From: Akkermansia sp.
GTDB lineage: Bacteria > Verrucomicrobiota > Verrucomicrobiia > Verrucomicrobiales > Akkermansiaceae
NCBI GenBank assembly: GCA_022787425.1
Contig: JALFWB010000031.1
Location: 124,001 to 188,000 of the forward strand
Direction: 5' to 3'
Length of the DNA stretch: 64,000 bases
Under the pieces are notes generated by a model that was not told where the DNA came from, did no database searches, and worked only from the letters and a program-made list of their open reading frames with translations. This document shows, piece by piece, positions 19,204-28,200 of the stretch. Both the position numbers and the translations under genes were made by a program. Position 1 is the stretch's first letter. Each line of letters opens with the position of its first letter.

Positions 19204-20925
19204 ATGGACATGCGGATATGCTTGGTGTTGCTGTTGGTGGCAAGCCTTTGGGCCGGTGCGCGAGATATCGATGCGGCGCAGCGCGGGGTGAAACCGGGGC
19301 AGGAGGAGGACTGCGGACCGGCACTGCGGGCCTTGCTGGAGGAGGCGGCGCGGGAGCCGGGGTGTCGGGTTGTGTTGCAGCCGGGGTGCTACCACCTGTA
19401 TGCAGACAGCGCGCCCAGGCGGCGGCTCTTCATCTCCAACCACGATCAGCCGTCGGAACATGCCGTGGGGCTTGAGCTGTGCGGGGCGAAAGGAGCATCG
19501 CTGGTCGGGGAGGGAGCGGAGCTGGTGTTCCACGGTTGCATGCTCGGGGTGCTGGTGCAGGACAGCCGGGATGTAAGGCTGGAGGGGCTGCGCCTGCGCT
19601 ATGCCTTACCGGCGGAGTGCGAGGGCGTCATCACCGACATCAGCGAGCGGGGAACAGTGCTGCGCATGCTCTCCGACCGCGAGGCGTGGACGGTGAAGGA
19701 TGGGGCTTTCTTCAACTGTGGCTCCGGTATCCCGTTGCGGGTCAGGGCCGCCTTCGCCTTCCTGCCGGATGGGCGGGTGGTGCCCACGGGCAAGGCCGGG
19801 GATATCGCTTGGTCGGCCCGGGCTGAACAGACGGACGCTGAGCACGTGCGCTTTGCCATGGATGCCCGCACTGCGGGGCTGCGTCCCGGGCATGTGGTGG
19901 TGCTGCGGGATTATGCGCGCCCGCACCCGGTCGTGATGCTCAACCGGGCGGAGAACATCCTGCTGCACCGGGTTGTCATCCACGACTCGCAAGGAATGGG
20001 GCTGTTGGCTCAACGCAGCCGCGATATCCACCTCTCCGGCGGGGGATGCCTGCGACTTCCGGGGAGACTGCACACCACCTCGGCGGATGCCACGCACTTT
20101 TCCAACTGTGCGGGGCACATCAGCGTGCAGGGTGCTACCTTCGAGAGCATGATGGACGATGCCATCAACGTACACTCCACCTGCCTGCAGATCGCAGAGC
20201 TCCTCTCGCCCACGCGTTTCGTTGCCCGCTACATGCACCCGCAGGCCATCGGGTTCGAGACCTTCCTGCCCGGGGAGCGCGTGCAATTCATCCGCGCCGC
20301 TACCCTGGAGAACATCCCGCCGCTCGGGCGGGTACGCCGCGCCGTGTTCCGGAGTCCCGAGCTGGTGGAAATCGAGACCGAACAGCCCCTGCCCGAGGGC
20401 ATCGGCCCGGGGGATGCCTTGGAGAACGCGGACTACTACCCCTCTGTCGACTTCTCACACTGCATCGTGCGCCACAATCGCGCCCGCGGTACCCTGTTCA
20501 CCACCCCGGCTCCCGTCACGGTGCGCAATAACCTGTTCGATTGGTGCAGCGGGTCTGCCATTCTCTTGGCAGGGGATGCACAGGGGTGGTTCGAGAGCGG
20601 GCGTTGCCTCGATGTTCGTATAGAGAACAACGTGTTCGATCACGCCCTCACCAATCTCTACCAATTCACCGAGGCGGTCATCTCCGTGTACCCCATGGTC
20701 GGCAAACCGGCGGAACAGCGGGAGCCCTACCACCGGGGCATCCGTATCACCGGTAATACCTTCCGCACCCACCGGGTCCCGCTGCTCTTCGCCACCTCCG
20801 CTGCGGACATCACGTTCCGGGGTAATCGGGTGGAATACGATGACGCTGCTCCCCCGCAGCAGGACGGGCGGCCCTTCATCCTGCGGCACTGCGGGGCGGT
20901 GGATTCGGAACAGCCCGCGCCCTGA
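19204..20925 (+). CDS. secreted right-handed beta-helix protein, probable GH110 (alpha-1,3-galactosidase) family
   Basis: Signal peptide at MDMRICLVLLLVASLWAGA; RLFISNHDQ...VFHGCMLGVL, MMDDAINVHST, LYQFTEAVISVYP segments resemble GH110 as remembered. Confidence 0.72.
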   Translation: MDMRICLVLLLVASLWAGARDIDAAQRGVKPGQEEDCGPALRALLEEAAREPGCRVVLQPGCYHLYADSAPRRRLFISNHDQPSEHAVGLELCGAKGASLVGEGAELVFHGCMLGVLVQDSRDVRLEGLRLRYALPAECEGVITDISERGTVLRMLSDREAWTVKDGAFFNCGSGIPLRVRAAFAFLPDGRVVPTGKAGDIAWSARAEQTDAEHVRFAMDARTAGLRPGHVVVLRDYARPHPVVMLNRAENILLHRVVIHDSQGMGLLAQRSRDIHLSGGGCLRLPGRLHTTSADATHFSNCAGHISVQGATFESMMDDAINVHSTCLQIAELLSPTRFVARYMHPQAIGFETFLPGERVQFIRAATLENIPPLGRVRRAVFRSPELVEIETEQPLPEGIGPGDALENADYYPSVDFSHCIVRHNRARGTLFTTPAPVTVRNNLFDWCSGSAILLAGDAQGWFESGRCLDVRIENNVFDHALTNLYQFTEAVISVYPMVGKPAEQREPYHRGIRITGNTFRTHRVPLLFATSAADITFRGNRVEYDDAAPPQQDGRPFILRHCGAVDSEQPAP

Positions 20926-21055
20926 GCCCATCTTTGCCCCCAACATCCCGCATTTTCCGGTTGCCAAGCGGCTTGACCCGTGCTATACTGGCGGAGCAGG
21001 CAGGGCGTGGGGCATTTTGTCTTCGTCCGGCGTGCGAGAACTCATCATTCGACGT

Positions 21056-22957
21056 ATGAAAAGCACCACAAAAAATCTCATCAAGATACTGATTGTACTG
21101 ATGTTGAGTGCAGGGGCCTTCCTTCTGCCGTTCGAGGCAATGGGCTTGGCACTCAATAATGTGCAAATAGCGGTTGTGGCCCTCTTCGTGATGGCTGCTC
21201 TCCTCTGGATCCTGGAGCCCATTCCGATTTGGACGACCTCCGTTCTCGTCATCGCCATCTGCCTCCTCTTCCTCTCCAACAAGGCGTTCAATTTTGTCAA
21301 ACCGGAGGTCTATAACAAGAATGCCGTCGCGGAATTGGTCGCCACGGGCCTGAAGAAGCCCGTCACGGATAAGCAGGTGAAGGATCTCGCCGGGCAGATT
21401 TGTAAGCGCTTGGACACCAAGACAGGCTTGGATACGCACGAGATTTACACCTCGGCGGAGTATGTGATCCTCAAGGCTCACGAGAAGGCCATGTCCCCCT
21501 ATGTCAAGGCTCTCAAGCAACTGAAGTCGCAGCCCATCGTCGGCACGCAGCCGGAGGCGATCATCAAGAATCTGCTGCCGAATGCCAAGGCTGAGGACAT
21601 TGCGGAGGCTGTCGCTCGTGTGCAGCAGCGTTTGGAGGAGAAGCACACCACCGCCCCCGCCGAGGTGCGTACCTCCGTGGAGTATGTGCTGCTCGATATG
21701 TCGGAGAATGCTGCTCCCGTCAAGGATCTGTCGGAGGCCATTACCTACCTGCACTCCCCCGATGCTCTCGCGAGTGTCAAGAAGATCAAGATCACGAACG
21801 TAATGGCCTACAAGGGCGTGATGTCCACCTTCGCGGACCCCGTGATCATCCTGTTCTTGGGTGGCTTCTTCCTGGCTGCCGCTGCCACTAAGTTCCGCTT
21901 GGATATGAACTTGGCGAACGTGCTGCTCAAGCCCTTCGGTAAGAACCCGCGCTATGTGCTGCTGGGTCTCATGGCTGTTACGGCTCTCTTCTCGGCCTTC
22001 ATGAGCAACACGGCCACCGCCGCCATGATGCTCGCCATTCTCACGCCTGTGCTGGCACTCTTCCCGCAGAACGACGGTGGCCGCACGGCTTTTGCGCTCA
22101 GCATTCCCATCGCCTGTAACCTGGGCGGTATCGCTACCCCCATCGGTACGCCGCCCAACGCTATCGCAGTCAAGGCGCTCGGGGACATCGGCATGAGTGT
22201 TTCCTTCGGCAAGTGGATGTGCTTCGGCTTCCCCTTCGTGATCGTCATGCTGCTGGTGGCTTGGTTCCTGCTCTGCAAGATGTTCCCCACCAAGAAGGAG
22301 TCCTTGGAGCTGAAGGTGGGCGGTGCGTTCGATAAGTCGCCCAAGGCTATCGTGGTGTACTGCACCTTCGCTGTTACCATCGCGCTTTGGGTACTCAGCG
22401 ACCCCTTGGGGCTGGACAGTAACACCATCGCCATCATCCCCATCGCTGTCTTTGCGGTCACGGGCGTCATCACCGCCAAGGACCTGCGCGAGATGAGCTG
22501 GGATGTGCTCTGGCTGGTGGCCGGTGGCTTTGCCCTGGGCTTGGCTCTGCAGCAGACCAACCTGGCGAAGGATCTCATCAACGCCATTCCCTTCGGTAAC
22601 TGGAATGCCATGATGCTGATGATCGGTGCCGGTCTCATCTGCCTCTTCCTCTCTACCTTCATCAGCAACTCGGCCACGGCGGCTCTGCTCATGCCCATCA
22701 TGGGTGCCGTTGCTTCGGCTATGATGGCGCAGCATGTCATCACCGGCGGCTTCGCGGTCGGCCTCTGCGTCTGCTGCGCCATGGGTTGCGCTCTCGCTAT
22801 GGCTCTGCCCATCTCCACCCCGCCCAACGCCCTCGCATATGCTACCGGTATGGTGCAGAATAAGTCCATGGCCATTGTCGGTTCCATCCTCGGCGTCGCC
22901 GGTCTCGCGATTGCGGTGGCGATGATGTACCTGCTGGACCTCATCAATTTCTTCTGA
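21056..22957 (+). CDS. SLC13/DASS family anion permease with large N-terminal hydrophilic insert
   Basis: SNTATAAMML, IGTPPNAIA, SNSATAALLMPI, STPPNALAYATG DASS signatures. Confidence 0.9.
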   Translation: MKSTTKNLIKILIVLMLSAGAFLLPFEAMGLALNNVQIAVVALFVMAALLWILEPIPIWTTSVLVIAICLLFLSNKAFNFVKPEVYNKNAVAELVATGLKKPVTDKQVKDLAGQICKRLDTKTGLDTHEIYTSAEYVILKAHEKAMSPYVKALKQLKSQPIVGTQPEAIIKNLLPNAKAEDIAEAVARVQQRLEEKHTTAPAEVRTSVEYVLLDMSENAAPVKDLSEAITYLHSPDALASVKKIKITNVMAYKGVMSTFADPVIILFLGGFFLAAAATKFRLDMNLANVLLKPFGKNPRYVLLGLMAVTALFSAFMSNTATAAMMLAILTPVLALFPQNDGGRTAFALSIPIACNLGGIATPIGTPPNAIAVKALGDIGMSVSFGKWMCFGFPFVIVMLLVAWFLLCKMFPTKKESLELKVGGAFDKSPKAIVVYCTFAVTIALWVLSDPLGLDSNTIAIIPIAVFAVTGVITAKDLREMSWDVLWLVAGGFALGLALQQTNLAKDLINAIPFGNWNAMMLMIGAGLICLFLSTFISNSATAALLMPIMGAVASAMMAQHVITGGFAVGLCVCCAMGCALAMALPISTPPNALAYATGMVQNKSMAIVGSILGVAGLAIAVAMMYLLDLINFF

Positions 22958-22982
22958 TAACCCCTCACCCCCATCTCTCACC

Positions 22983-23456
22983 ATGAATACCATCAATATC
23001 ATCTGTGTGGATGACCAGCCGGAGGTGCTTGACTCCGTCATGCGCGACCTCCGTCCGCTCTCCCCCTGCGTCCGGGTGGAGGACGCCTCCGGCGCGGAGG
23101 ACTGCCTCAAGCTGATGGACCAGATCCACAACAACGGGGACTACGTGGCCTTGGTCATCACCGACCAAGTGATGCCCGGCTCCCACGGTACGGACCTGCT
23201 CACGGAAATCCGCGCCGACAAGCGCTTCGCGCACACCCGCTGCGTGATGCTTACCGGCCAGGCCACTCACAGCGACACGCTCAACGCGATCAACGAGTGC
23301 CACGTGGATAACTACCTCGAGAAGCCCTGGAAATCCGAGAAGCTGCTGGAAATCGCCAAGCGCCTTCTCACGCTCTACATCCTCGACAACGGCCTCGACT
23401 ACCGTCCGATCATGAGCGTGCTGGATCCCGTCACGCTTTTCTCCAAGCTCCGCTGA
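22983..23456 (+). CDS. single-domain response regulator (receiver domain)
   Basis: IICVDDQPE, VITDQVMPG, MLTGQA, EKPW: canonical acidic pair, phospho-Asp, Thr and Lys. Confidence 0.9.
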   Translation: MNTINIICVDDQPEVLDSVMRDLRPLSPCVRVEDASGAEDCLKLMDQIHNNGDYVALVITDQVMPGSHGTDLLTEIRADKRFAHTRCVMLTGQATHSDTLNAINECHVDNYLEKPWKSEKLLEIAKRLLTLYILDNGLDYRPIMSVLDPVTLFSKLR

Positions 23457-23478
23457 TCCACCCCTCCCCCCATCTCCC

Positions 23479-23513
23479 GCGCGCCGGCCTCCTCCGAGGA
23501 CGGCGCGCTTTTT
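23479..23513 (+). terminator. intrinsic terminator
   Basis: GCGCGCCG...CGGCGCGC followed by TTTTT. Confidence 0.8.
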
Positions 23514-23625
23514 GTACCCTCGTCCTACTGCCTTTGTGATGAACAAGCAAGAGAACGGGTTTACGCGGATTTGTGGAATGTGGGGAAGGACGCGGGGTAG
23601 TATTTGTATGCGGTACAGTTGAAGA

Positions 23626-23660
23626 GAGGCGTTGCAGATTCAGGAAATCTGCAACGCCTC
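23626..23660. terminator. 15-bp perfect hairpin downstream of SNF2 gene (likely terminator or 3' stabiliser)
   Basis: GAGGCGTTGCAGATT-CAGGA-AATCTGCAACGCCTC. Confidence 0.6.
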
Positions 23661-23683
23661 CGGAAGGAAGGGTGGGCGGTGGG

Positions 23684-26600
23684 TTATGCCTCCGGGATGA
23701 AATCCTCGTCCTCGTTGTCCTCGCCGCCGTGGGCCAAAATGAACTGAAGGTCGCTGAGATCGAGGCTGGAAGCGAAGCCCTCATCACCGAGCACGTTGGT
23801 GACAAGCTGATTCTTCTGCTCCTGGAGCACACGGATCTTCTCCTCCACAGAATCACGGGTGAGAAGACGGTACGCGATCACCTTGTTCTTCTGGCCGATA
23901 CGGTGGGTACGGTCGATAGCCTGGGCCTCCACGGCGGGGTTCCACCACGGATCATAGAGGATGACGTAGGAAGCGGAGGTAAGGTTAATACCGGCACCAC
24001 CGGCCTTGAGCGAGAGAAGGAAGACGCTGGGCTCCTTGGTGGTCTGGAAGCTCTCGATTTCCGCCTTGCGGTCCTTCGTCTGACCGGTCAGGTAATTGAA
24101 GGGCCGGTTCTCCAGCTCCAAGCGCGCCTTTATGATCTCCAGCATGGCAACGAACTGTGAGAACACGAGCACCTTGTGTCCCTCCTCACGCAGCTGGTCG
24201 AGCAGGTAGAAGAGCGCATTGAGCTTAGCACTATCCTCCTTGATGTATTTAGCATCCACCAAGCCCGGATGGCAGCAGATCTGGCGCAGGCGCATGAGAC
24301 CCTGAAGGATGGCAAAGGAGTTCTTCTTGACGGACTCATCGGAATCCCAGCCGAGAAGGGCCTTCTGGATGCGGCGCAACTCTGCCTTGTAGAGCTGGCG
24401 CTGAATGCCCTCCATCTTGGCGTACACCTCTTCCTCCGTGCAGGGCGGCAGGTCGTGCGCCACCTGTTGCTTAGTACGGCGGAGCAAGAAAGGCTTGAGA
24501 CGCGCCGCGAGACGGTTCTGGCTCTGCGAATCCTTCCGCTTATCGAAGCGCTTCTTGAAGTACGCCCGGCTGCCGAGCACGCCCGGCATAGCAAAAGCCA
24601 TCAGCGACCACATATCCATGAGACCGTTCTCGATGGGCGTACCGGAAAGCACGAGGCGGTTGTACGCCGTAATCTCACGCGCCGCCTTAGCCGCCTTGGA
24701 GTCCGGGTTCTTGATCTGCTGACCCTCATCGAGAATGACCGTAAGCCACTTGATAGCATTGATCTGCTCCCCGCAGACACGAAGCTGGGCGTAGTTGATA
24801 ACCACCATGTCGCAGGTGCTGAGGATATTCTCCGTCCGTGCCTGATCCTTGTTGCGGATGACCATCACGCGAATACCCGGCGCAAACTTCTCCGTCTCCC
24901 CCGCCCACACATCGAGCACGGACTTGGGGCAAACGATAAGCACCGGCGGGATGGTCACAGGCTCCCCACCCTCCGTCTGATTGCGGCGCACATAGTCCTC
25001 CCGCAGCCAGAGCATGTAGGTAATGGACTGAATGGTCTTACCCAAGCCCATATCGTCCGCCAGAATACCACCGAAACCGTTGACAGCCAAATAAGCGAGG
25101 AAGTGGAAGCCCTCCACCTGGTAGGGGCGCAGCGTAGCCTGCAGGGTCGTGGGCACATCCGGATGCACATCGATCTTGATTTCCGAAGTACGCTCCTTGA
25201 TCTTCTGCCATGCCTTCGGGTCGAACACCTCCGCTGCCCGCGGATCCGCCAGCTGCAAGGCATGCATGCGGTGCGTCTCACCGGAGAGATCGAAGGGATC
25301 CAATCCCAGCTTGGTGACGGCATCACGCTGGGCGTCATCCAGCTTGATTTCCAAGCGCATCCAGCGTCCATCGTCCATGCGCACATAGCCACCGCGCGCG
25401 GAAACAAGGGAGCGAATCTGTTCCTTGGTGAGTGTAACCCCCTCCACATCGATGACCACGCGGAGGTCGAACCAGTCGATTTCCTGATTGACAACCTCGA
25501 AGCGAATAGCAGCCGCCACGGGATCCGCCAAGAGGGACTTGAGGTTATGGTCCATCTCCACCTTGATGAATTCCGGGATGGTCTTGGCCCACTCCGCGAA
25601 TTTCTCCGGGAACTGCTTGGTGATGCGACTCTTGAAAGCGGCGAGCTGAGAATCGTAGGTAAAGTTCATCTCGCTGAGCAGATCCGGGATGGGGTAAAGG
25701 TAATCGCGGATGAAGCGCAACAGCGTGTTATCCTTCATCGGCGCCTGCTCCACCAGCTCCCAATCATCCTTGCCCAAGTGCTCCTTACGGCGACCGGGAT
25801 CGTCCTGCGCGGTAACCTCCAACAGAACATGCTCGGTATCCGCACTGGTCAGACCGCGCACAATCTTCATATTGAAGGTGGGCTTCATCTCGATGTCCAC
25901 CACACGCTCCTCCATGCTGGGGGGCAGCGTAGCACCGATCTTACGGAGGAACTCCACGCCCTCCAGGCTGTCAATGACGCACTTGGGGATGGAGTAACGA
26001 GGCTCCACTTCCGTGGTTTCCAACCAACAGGGCGGGCCCGGGAAAACGGTTTCATCGGACTGATAGAGCTCTACCAAGCCCGGAAGCTGACGCACGGAGT
26101 GAGTAACATGAGTGCCATCCGCCGTGATCAGCTGCAGCCCATAGCAATCCGGCACAATGGGATCATCAATGCAGATCCAACGCAGCGGGGCCTTCACCAC
26201 CTTGAAATAGCACTCATCCAAGTTGACCAAGTAACCCTTGAGGGCAGGCTGCTGGAAGAGGCGATTCATCACACGGCAGGCCGCCTCCCGGTCCAAGTCC
26301 AACACAACGGTCTGCTCCCGCTCGGCGAAATCGCGCAGCACATTCACCAAGATGTCCGTCTGCGGGTCCGTCACAAGGGCACCGTAGAGGAACTCGGCAA
26401 GGATGGCATCCAACTGAGCGCGCTCACGGATGGCAATCCAGTCCTCCTTGAGATTGAAGCGGTACTCGAAGTGCGCCTCGTTGATGGTCGAAACAAGGCG
26501 CATATACATGGGGTGGCGCGGCGGCTGCGGCGGGCGCTCGTTGACACCCTGGATACGGGCATACCATGTATCCACCTCCTTCTCGCGCTCCCATTGGGCA

Positions 26601-27229
26601 ATGCGCTTCTGAACCTTCGAGAGGTCCGTCACGCAGTTCATGAAGTCCGGATAGGTGATGCGCTTCTTGTGGAAAGCGTAGGCGATGTAGTTCCAGAACT
26701 CCAAGATGTTGTGCGGCGGGGTGGGCCAGAGGTCCAGCGCATCATAGCCGGTGATCTCCCAGCGAGCGTTGAGGCGCACCAAGTCGTGGTCGTGGATCTC
26801 CTGCTCAATGGCGAAACGGCGGTAACGCTTCTCCAGTTTTGTGACGAACTCCGCCTCCTTGTCATCCAAGTCACGGCCCAGCTTTTCCTCCAGAATATCG
26901 GAAAGGGGCGTTTCATCCAACTCATTGGGGCTCTCCGGCATGTTGGCTCCTCGGTAGAGACGCTCCACCATGGTGGCAACCAAGCAGGCACCGGCAATGT
27001 CCTCAGACTCCGCGCTGCTGGAGCCGTACCAGCGGTTACCCTGCAGGCGCAGGCTGGTGCGGAAGACACCTTGCTTCGTCTCCACCCGCCCCTGAATGAA
27101 GAGGTGATTACCGAAGATTTGTGTGACGGCTCCGTCCTTCTGAAGTTTCTCACCGAGGTTTCGTACATCCTCGGAGTAGGCGTTCAGAAAGTTCAATGTA
27201 GCTCGGTCAGGATTGAGGGAGGCACTTAA
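23684..27229 (-). CDS. SNF2-family DEAD/DEAH box helicase
   Basis: LADDMGLGKTIQSI, DEGQQIKN, SGTPIENGLMDMWS, FSQFVAMLE, DPWWNPAVEAQAIDRTHRIGQ motifs; N-terminal region of about 650 aa. Confidence 0.92.
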   Translation of the reverse strand, partial: LSASLNPDRATLNFLNAYSEDVRNLGEKLQKDGAVTQIFGNHLFIQGRVETKQGVFRTSLRLQGNRWYGSSSAESEDIAGACLVATMVERLYRGANMPESPNELDETPLSDILEEKLGRDLDDKEAEFVTKLEKRYRRFAIEQEIHDHDLVRLNARWEITGYDALDLWPTPPHNILEFWNYIAYAFHKKRITYPDFMNCVTDLSKVQKRIAQWEREKEVDTWYARIQGVNERPPQPPRHPMYMRLVSTINEAHFEYRFNLKEDWIAIRERAQLDAILAEFLYGALVTDPQTDILVNVLRDFAEREQTVVLDLDREAACRVMNRLFQQPALKGYLVNLDECYFKVVKAPLRWICIDDPIVPDCYGLQLITADGTHVTHSVRQLPGLVELYQSDETVFPGPPCWLETTEVEPRYSIPKCVIDSLEGVEFLRKIGATLPPSMEERVVDIEMKPTFNMKIVRGLTSADTEHVLLEVTAQDDPGRRKEHLGKDDWELVEQAPMKDNTLLRFIRDYLYPIPDLLSEMNFTYDSQLAAFKSRITKQFPEKFAEWAKTIPEFIKVEMDHNLKSLLADPVAAAIRFEVVNQEIDWFDLRVVIDVEGVTLTKEQIRSLVSARGGYVRMDDGRWMRLEIKLDDAQRDAVTKLGLDPFDLSGETHRMHALQLADPRAAEVFDPKAWQKIKERTSEIKIDVHPDVPTTLQATLRPYQVEGFHFLAYLAVNGFGGILADDMGLGKTIQSITYMLWLREDYVRRNQTEGGEPVTIPPVLIVCPKSVLDVWAGETEKFAPGIRVMVIRNKDQARTENILSTCDMVVINYAQLRVCGEQINAIKWLTVILDEGQQIKNPDSKAAKAAREITAYNRLVLSGTPIENGLMDMWSLMAFAMPGVLGSRAYFKKRFDKRKDSQSQNRLAARLKPFLLRRTKQQVAHDLPPCTEEEVYAKMEGIQRQLYKAELRRIQKALLGWDSDESVKKNSFAILQGLMRLRQICCHPGLVDAKYIKEDSAKLNALFYLLDQLREEGHKVLVFSQFVAMLEIIKARLELENRPFNYLTGQTKDRKAEIESFQTTKEPSVFLLSLKAGGAGINLTSASYVILYDPWWNPAVEAQAIDRTHRIGQKNKVIAYRLLTRDSVEEKIRVLQEQKNQLVTNVLGDEGFASSLDLSDLQFILAHGGEDNEDEDFIPEA

Positions 27230-27453
27230 CATGTTTGCAGACGACTTGGGAGATAGCGCGCCCCGCACCGGGAAATGAGTCACCGGCGTTCAACGGCACG
27301 CAGTACGCATACTTTTATAGCACAAATCCCCCGATAATGCAAGATGTGAAAGAACGATTTTTGCATTTTTTTCGAGAATCGGAGAACAGAAAGGTAGGGA
27401 AGCTGACAGAAAAGGGACTTGCGGCGCGGCGTGTGTGAGCCTATGATGGGGGC

Positions 27454-28200
27454 ATGATGAAGCGATTATTCTGTGCGATCGCAGGCATATGGCTGGCAGC
27501 GACGGCCTGGGCTCGGCTGCCGGAGGGCTGCACCCAAGCAGTGGTGGGAATGACGGAAGGCTGGAACAGCCCGCAGGCCAAGGTTTATCTGGTGGAAAAG
27601 GATCGAGCCGGCAAGTGGCAGCGCGTGATCGGTCCGATCTCCGCCCGTCTGGGCCGTAATGGTACGGTGTGGGGACTGGGGCTGCACACCAACCCGGCCG
27701 GGGCCGTCACGAAAAAAGAAGGAGACGGACGCACGCCGGCAGGTATCTTCCGTATCGGAGGGCTGTGGACAACCACAAGCACCCCGGTGAAGCACCACCG
27801 CCGCATTCCGGAGGTGCGGGTGGATGCACGGGACCTCTGGGTATCCGACCCCAAGACGCCGCATCTGTATAACCGCTATGTGCGCCTGGACCACCCGGCA
27901 ACTACGGCCTGGGAGCTGCGCGAGCAGATGAAGCTGAATGACTACGCGCACAGCATCAAGCTGCAGATCTGCCACAACTCGCCGGATACCCCGGGGTGCC
28001 CCGTACCGGGGGCCGGTTCATCCATTTTCTTCCACATCTGGCGCGATGGCGGAAAATATCCTACAGCAGGCTGCACGGCGATGGGGGAACAGAACCTGCG
28101 TGCCATCATCGCCCGACTGGATCCGAACCGCAAGCCGGTCTACATCATACTGCCTCGGGAGGCCTACACGCGCTACCGAACCGAGTGGCGACTTCCCTAA
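27454..28200 (+). CDS. L,D-transpeptidase (YkuD catalytic domain) family protein
   Basis: Signal peptide; IFFHIWRDGGKYPTAGCTAM catalytic motif. Confidence 0.8.
   Translation: MMKRLFCAIAGIWLAATAWARLPEGCTQAVVGMTEGWNSPQAKVYLVEKDRAGKWQRVIGPISARLGRNGTVWGLGLHTNPAGAVTKKEGDGRTPAGIFRIGGLWTTTSTPVKHHRRIPEVRVDARDLWVSDPKTPHLYNRYVRLDHPATTAWELREQMKLNDYAHSIKLQICHNSPDTPGCPVPGAGSSIFFHIWRDGGKYPTAGCTAMGEQNLRAIIARLDPNRKPVYIILPREAYTRYRTEWRLP

Noticed and set aside
20876-23134. 752-aa minus-strand ORF spanning the SLC13 permease and flanks
   Set aside because: His/Glu/Gly-rich antisense translation of a transporter; crosses two real plus-strand genes.
24176-27229. 1017-aa plus-strand ORF exactly opposite the SNF2 helicase
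   Set aside because: Antisense shadow ORF in a GC-rich, strongly codon-biased gene; no signal peptide or family motifs, while the minus strand has all helicase motifs.
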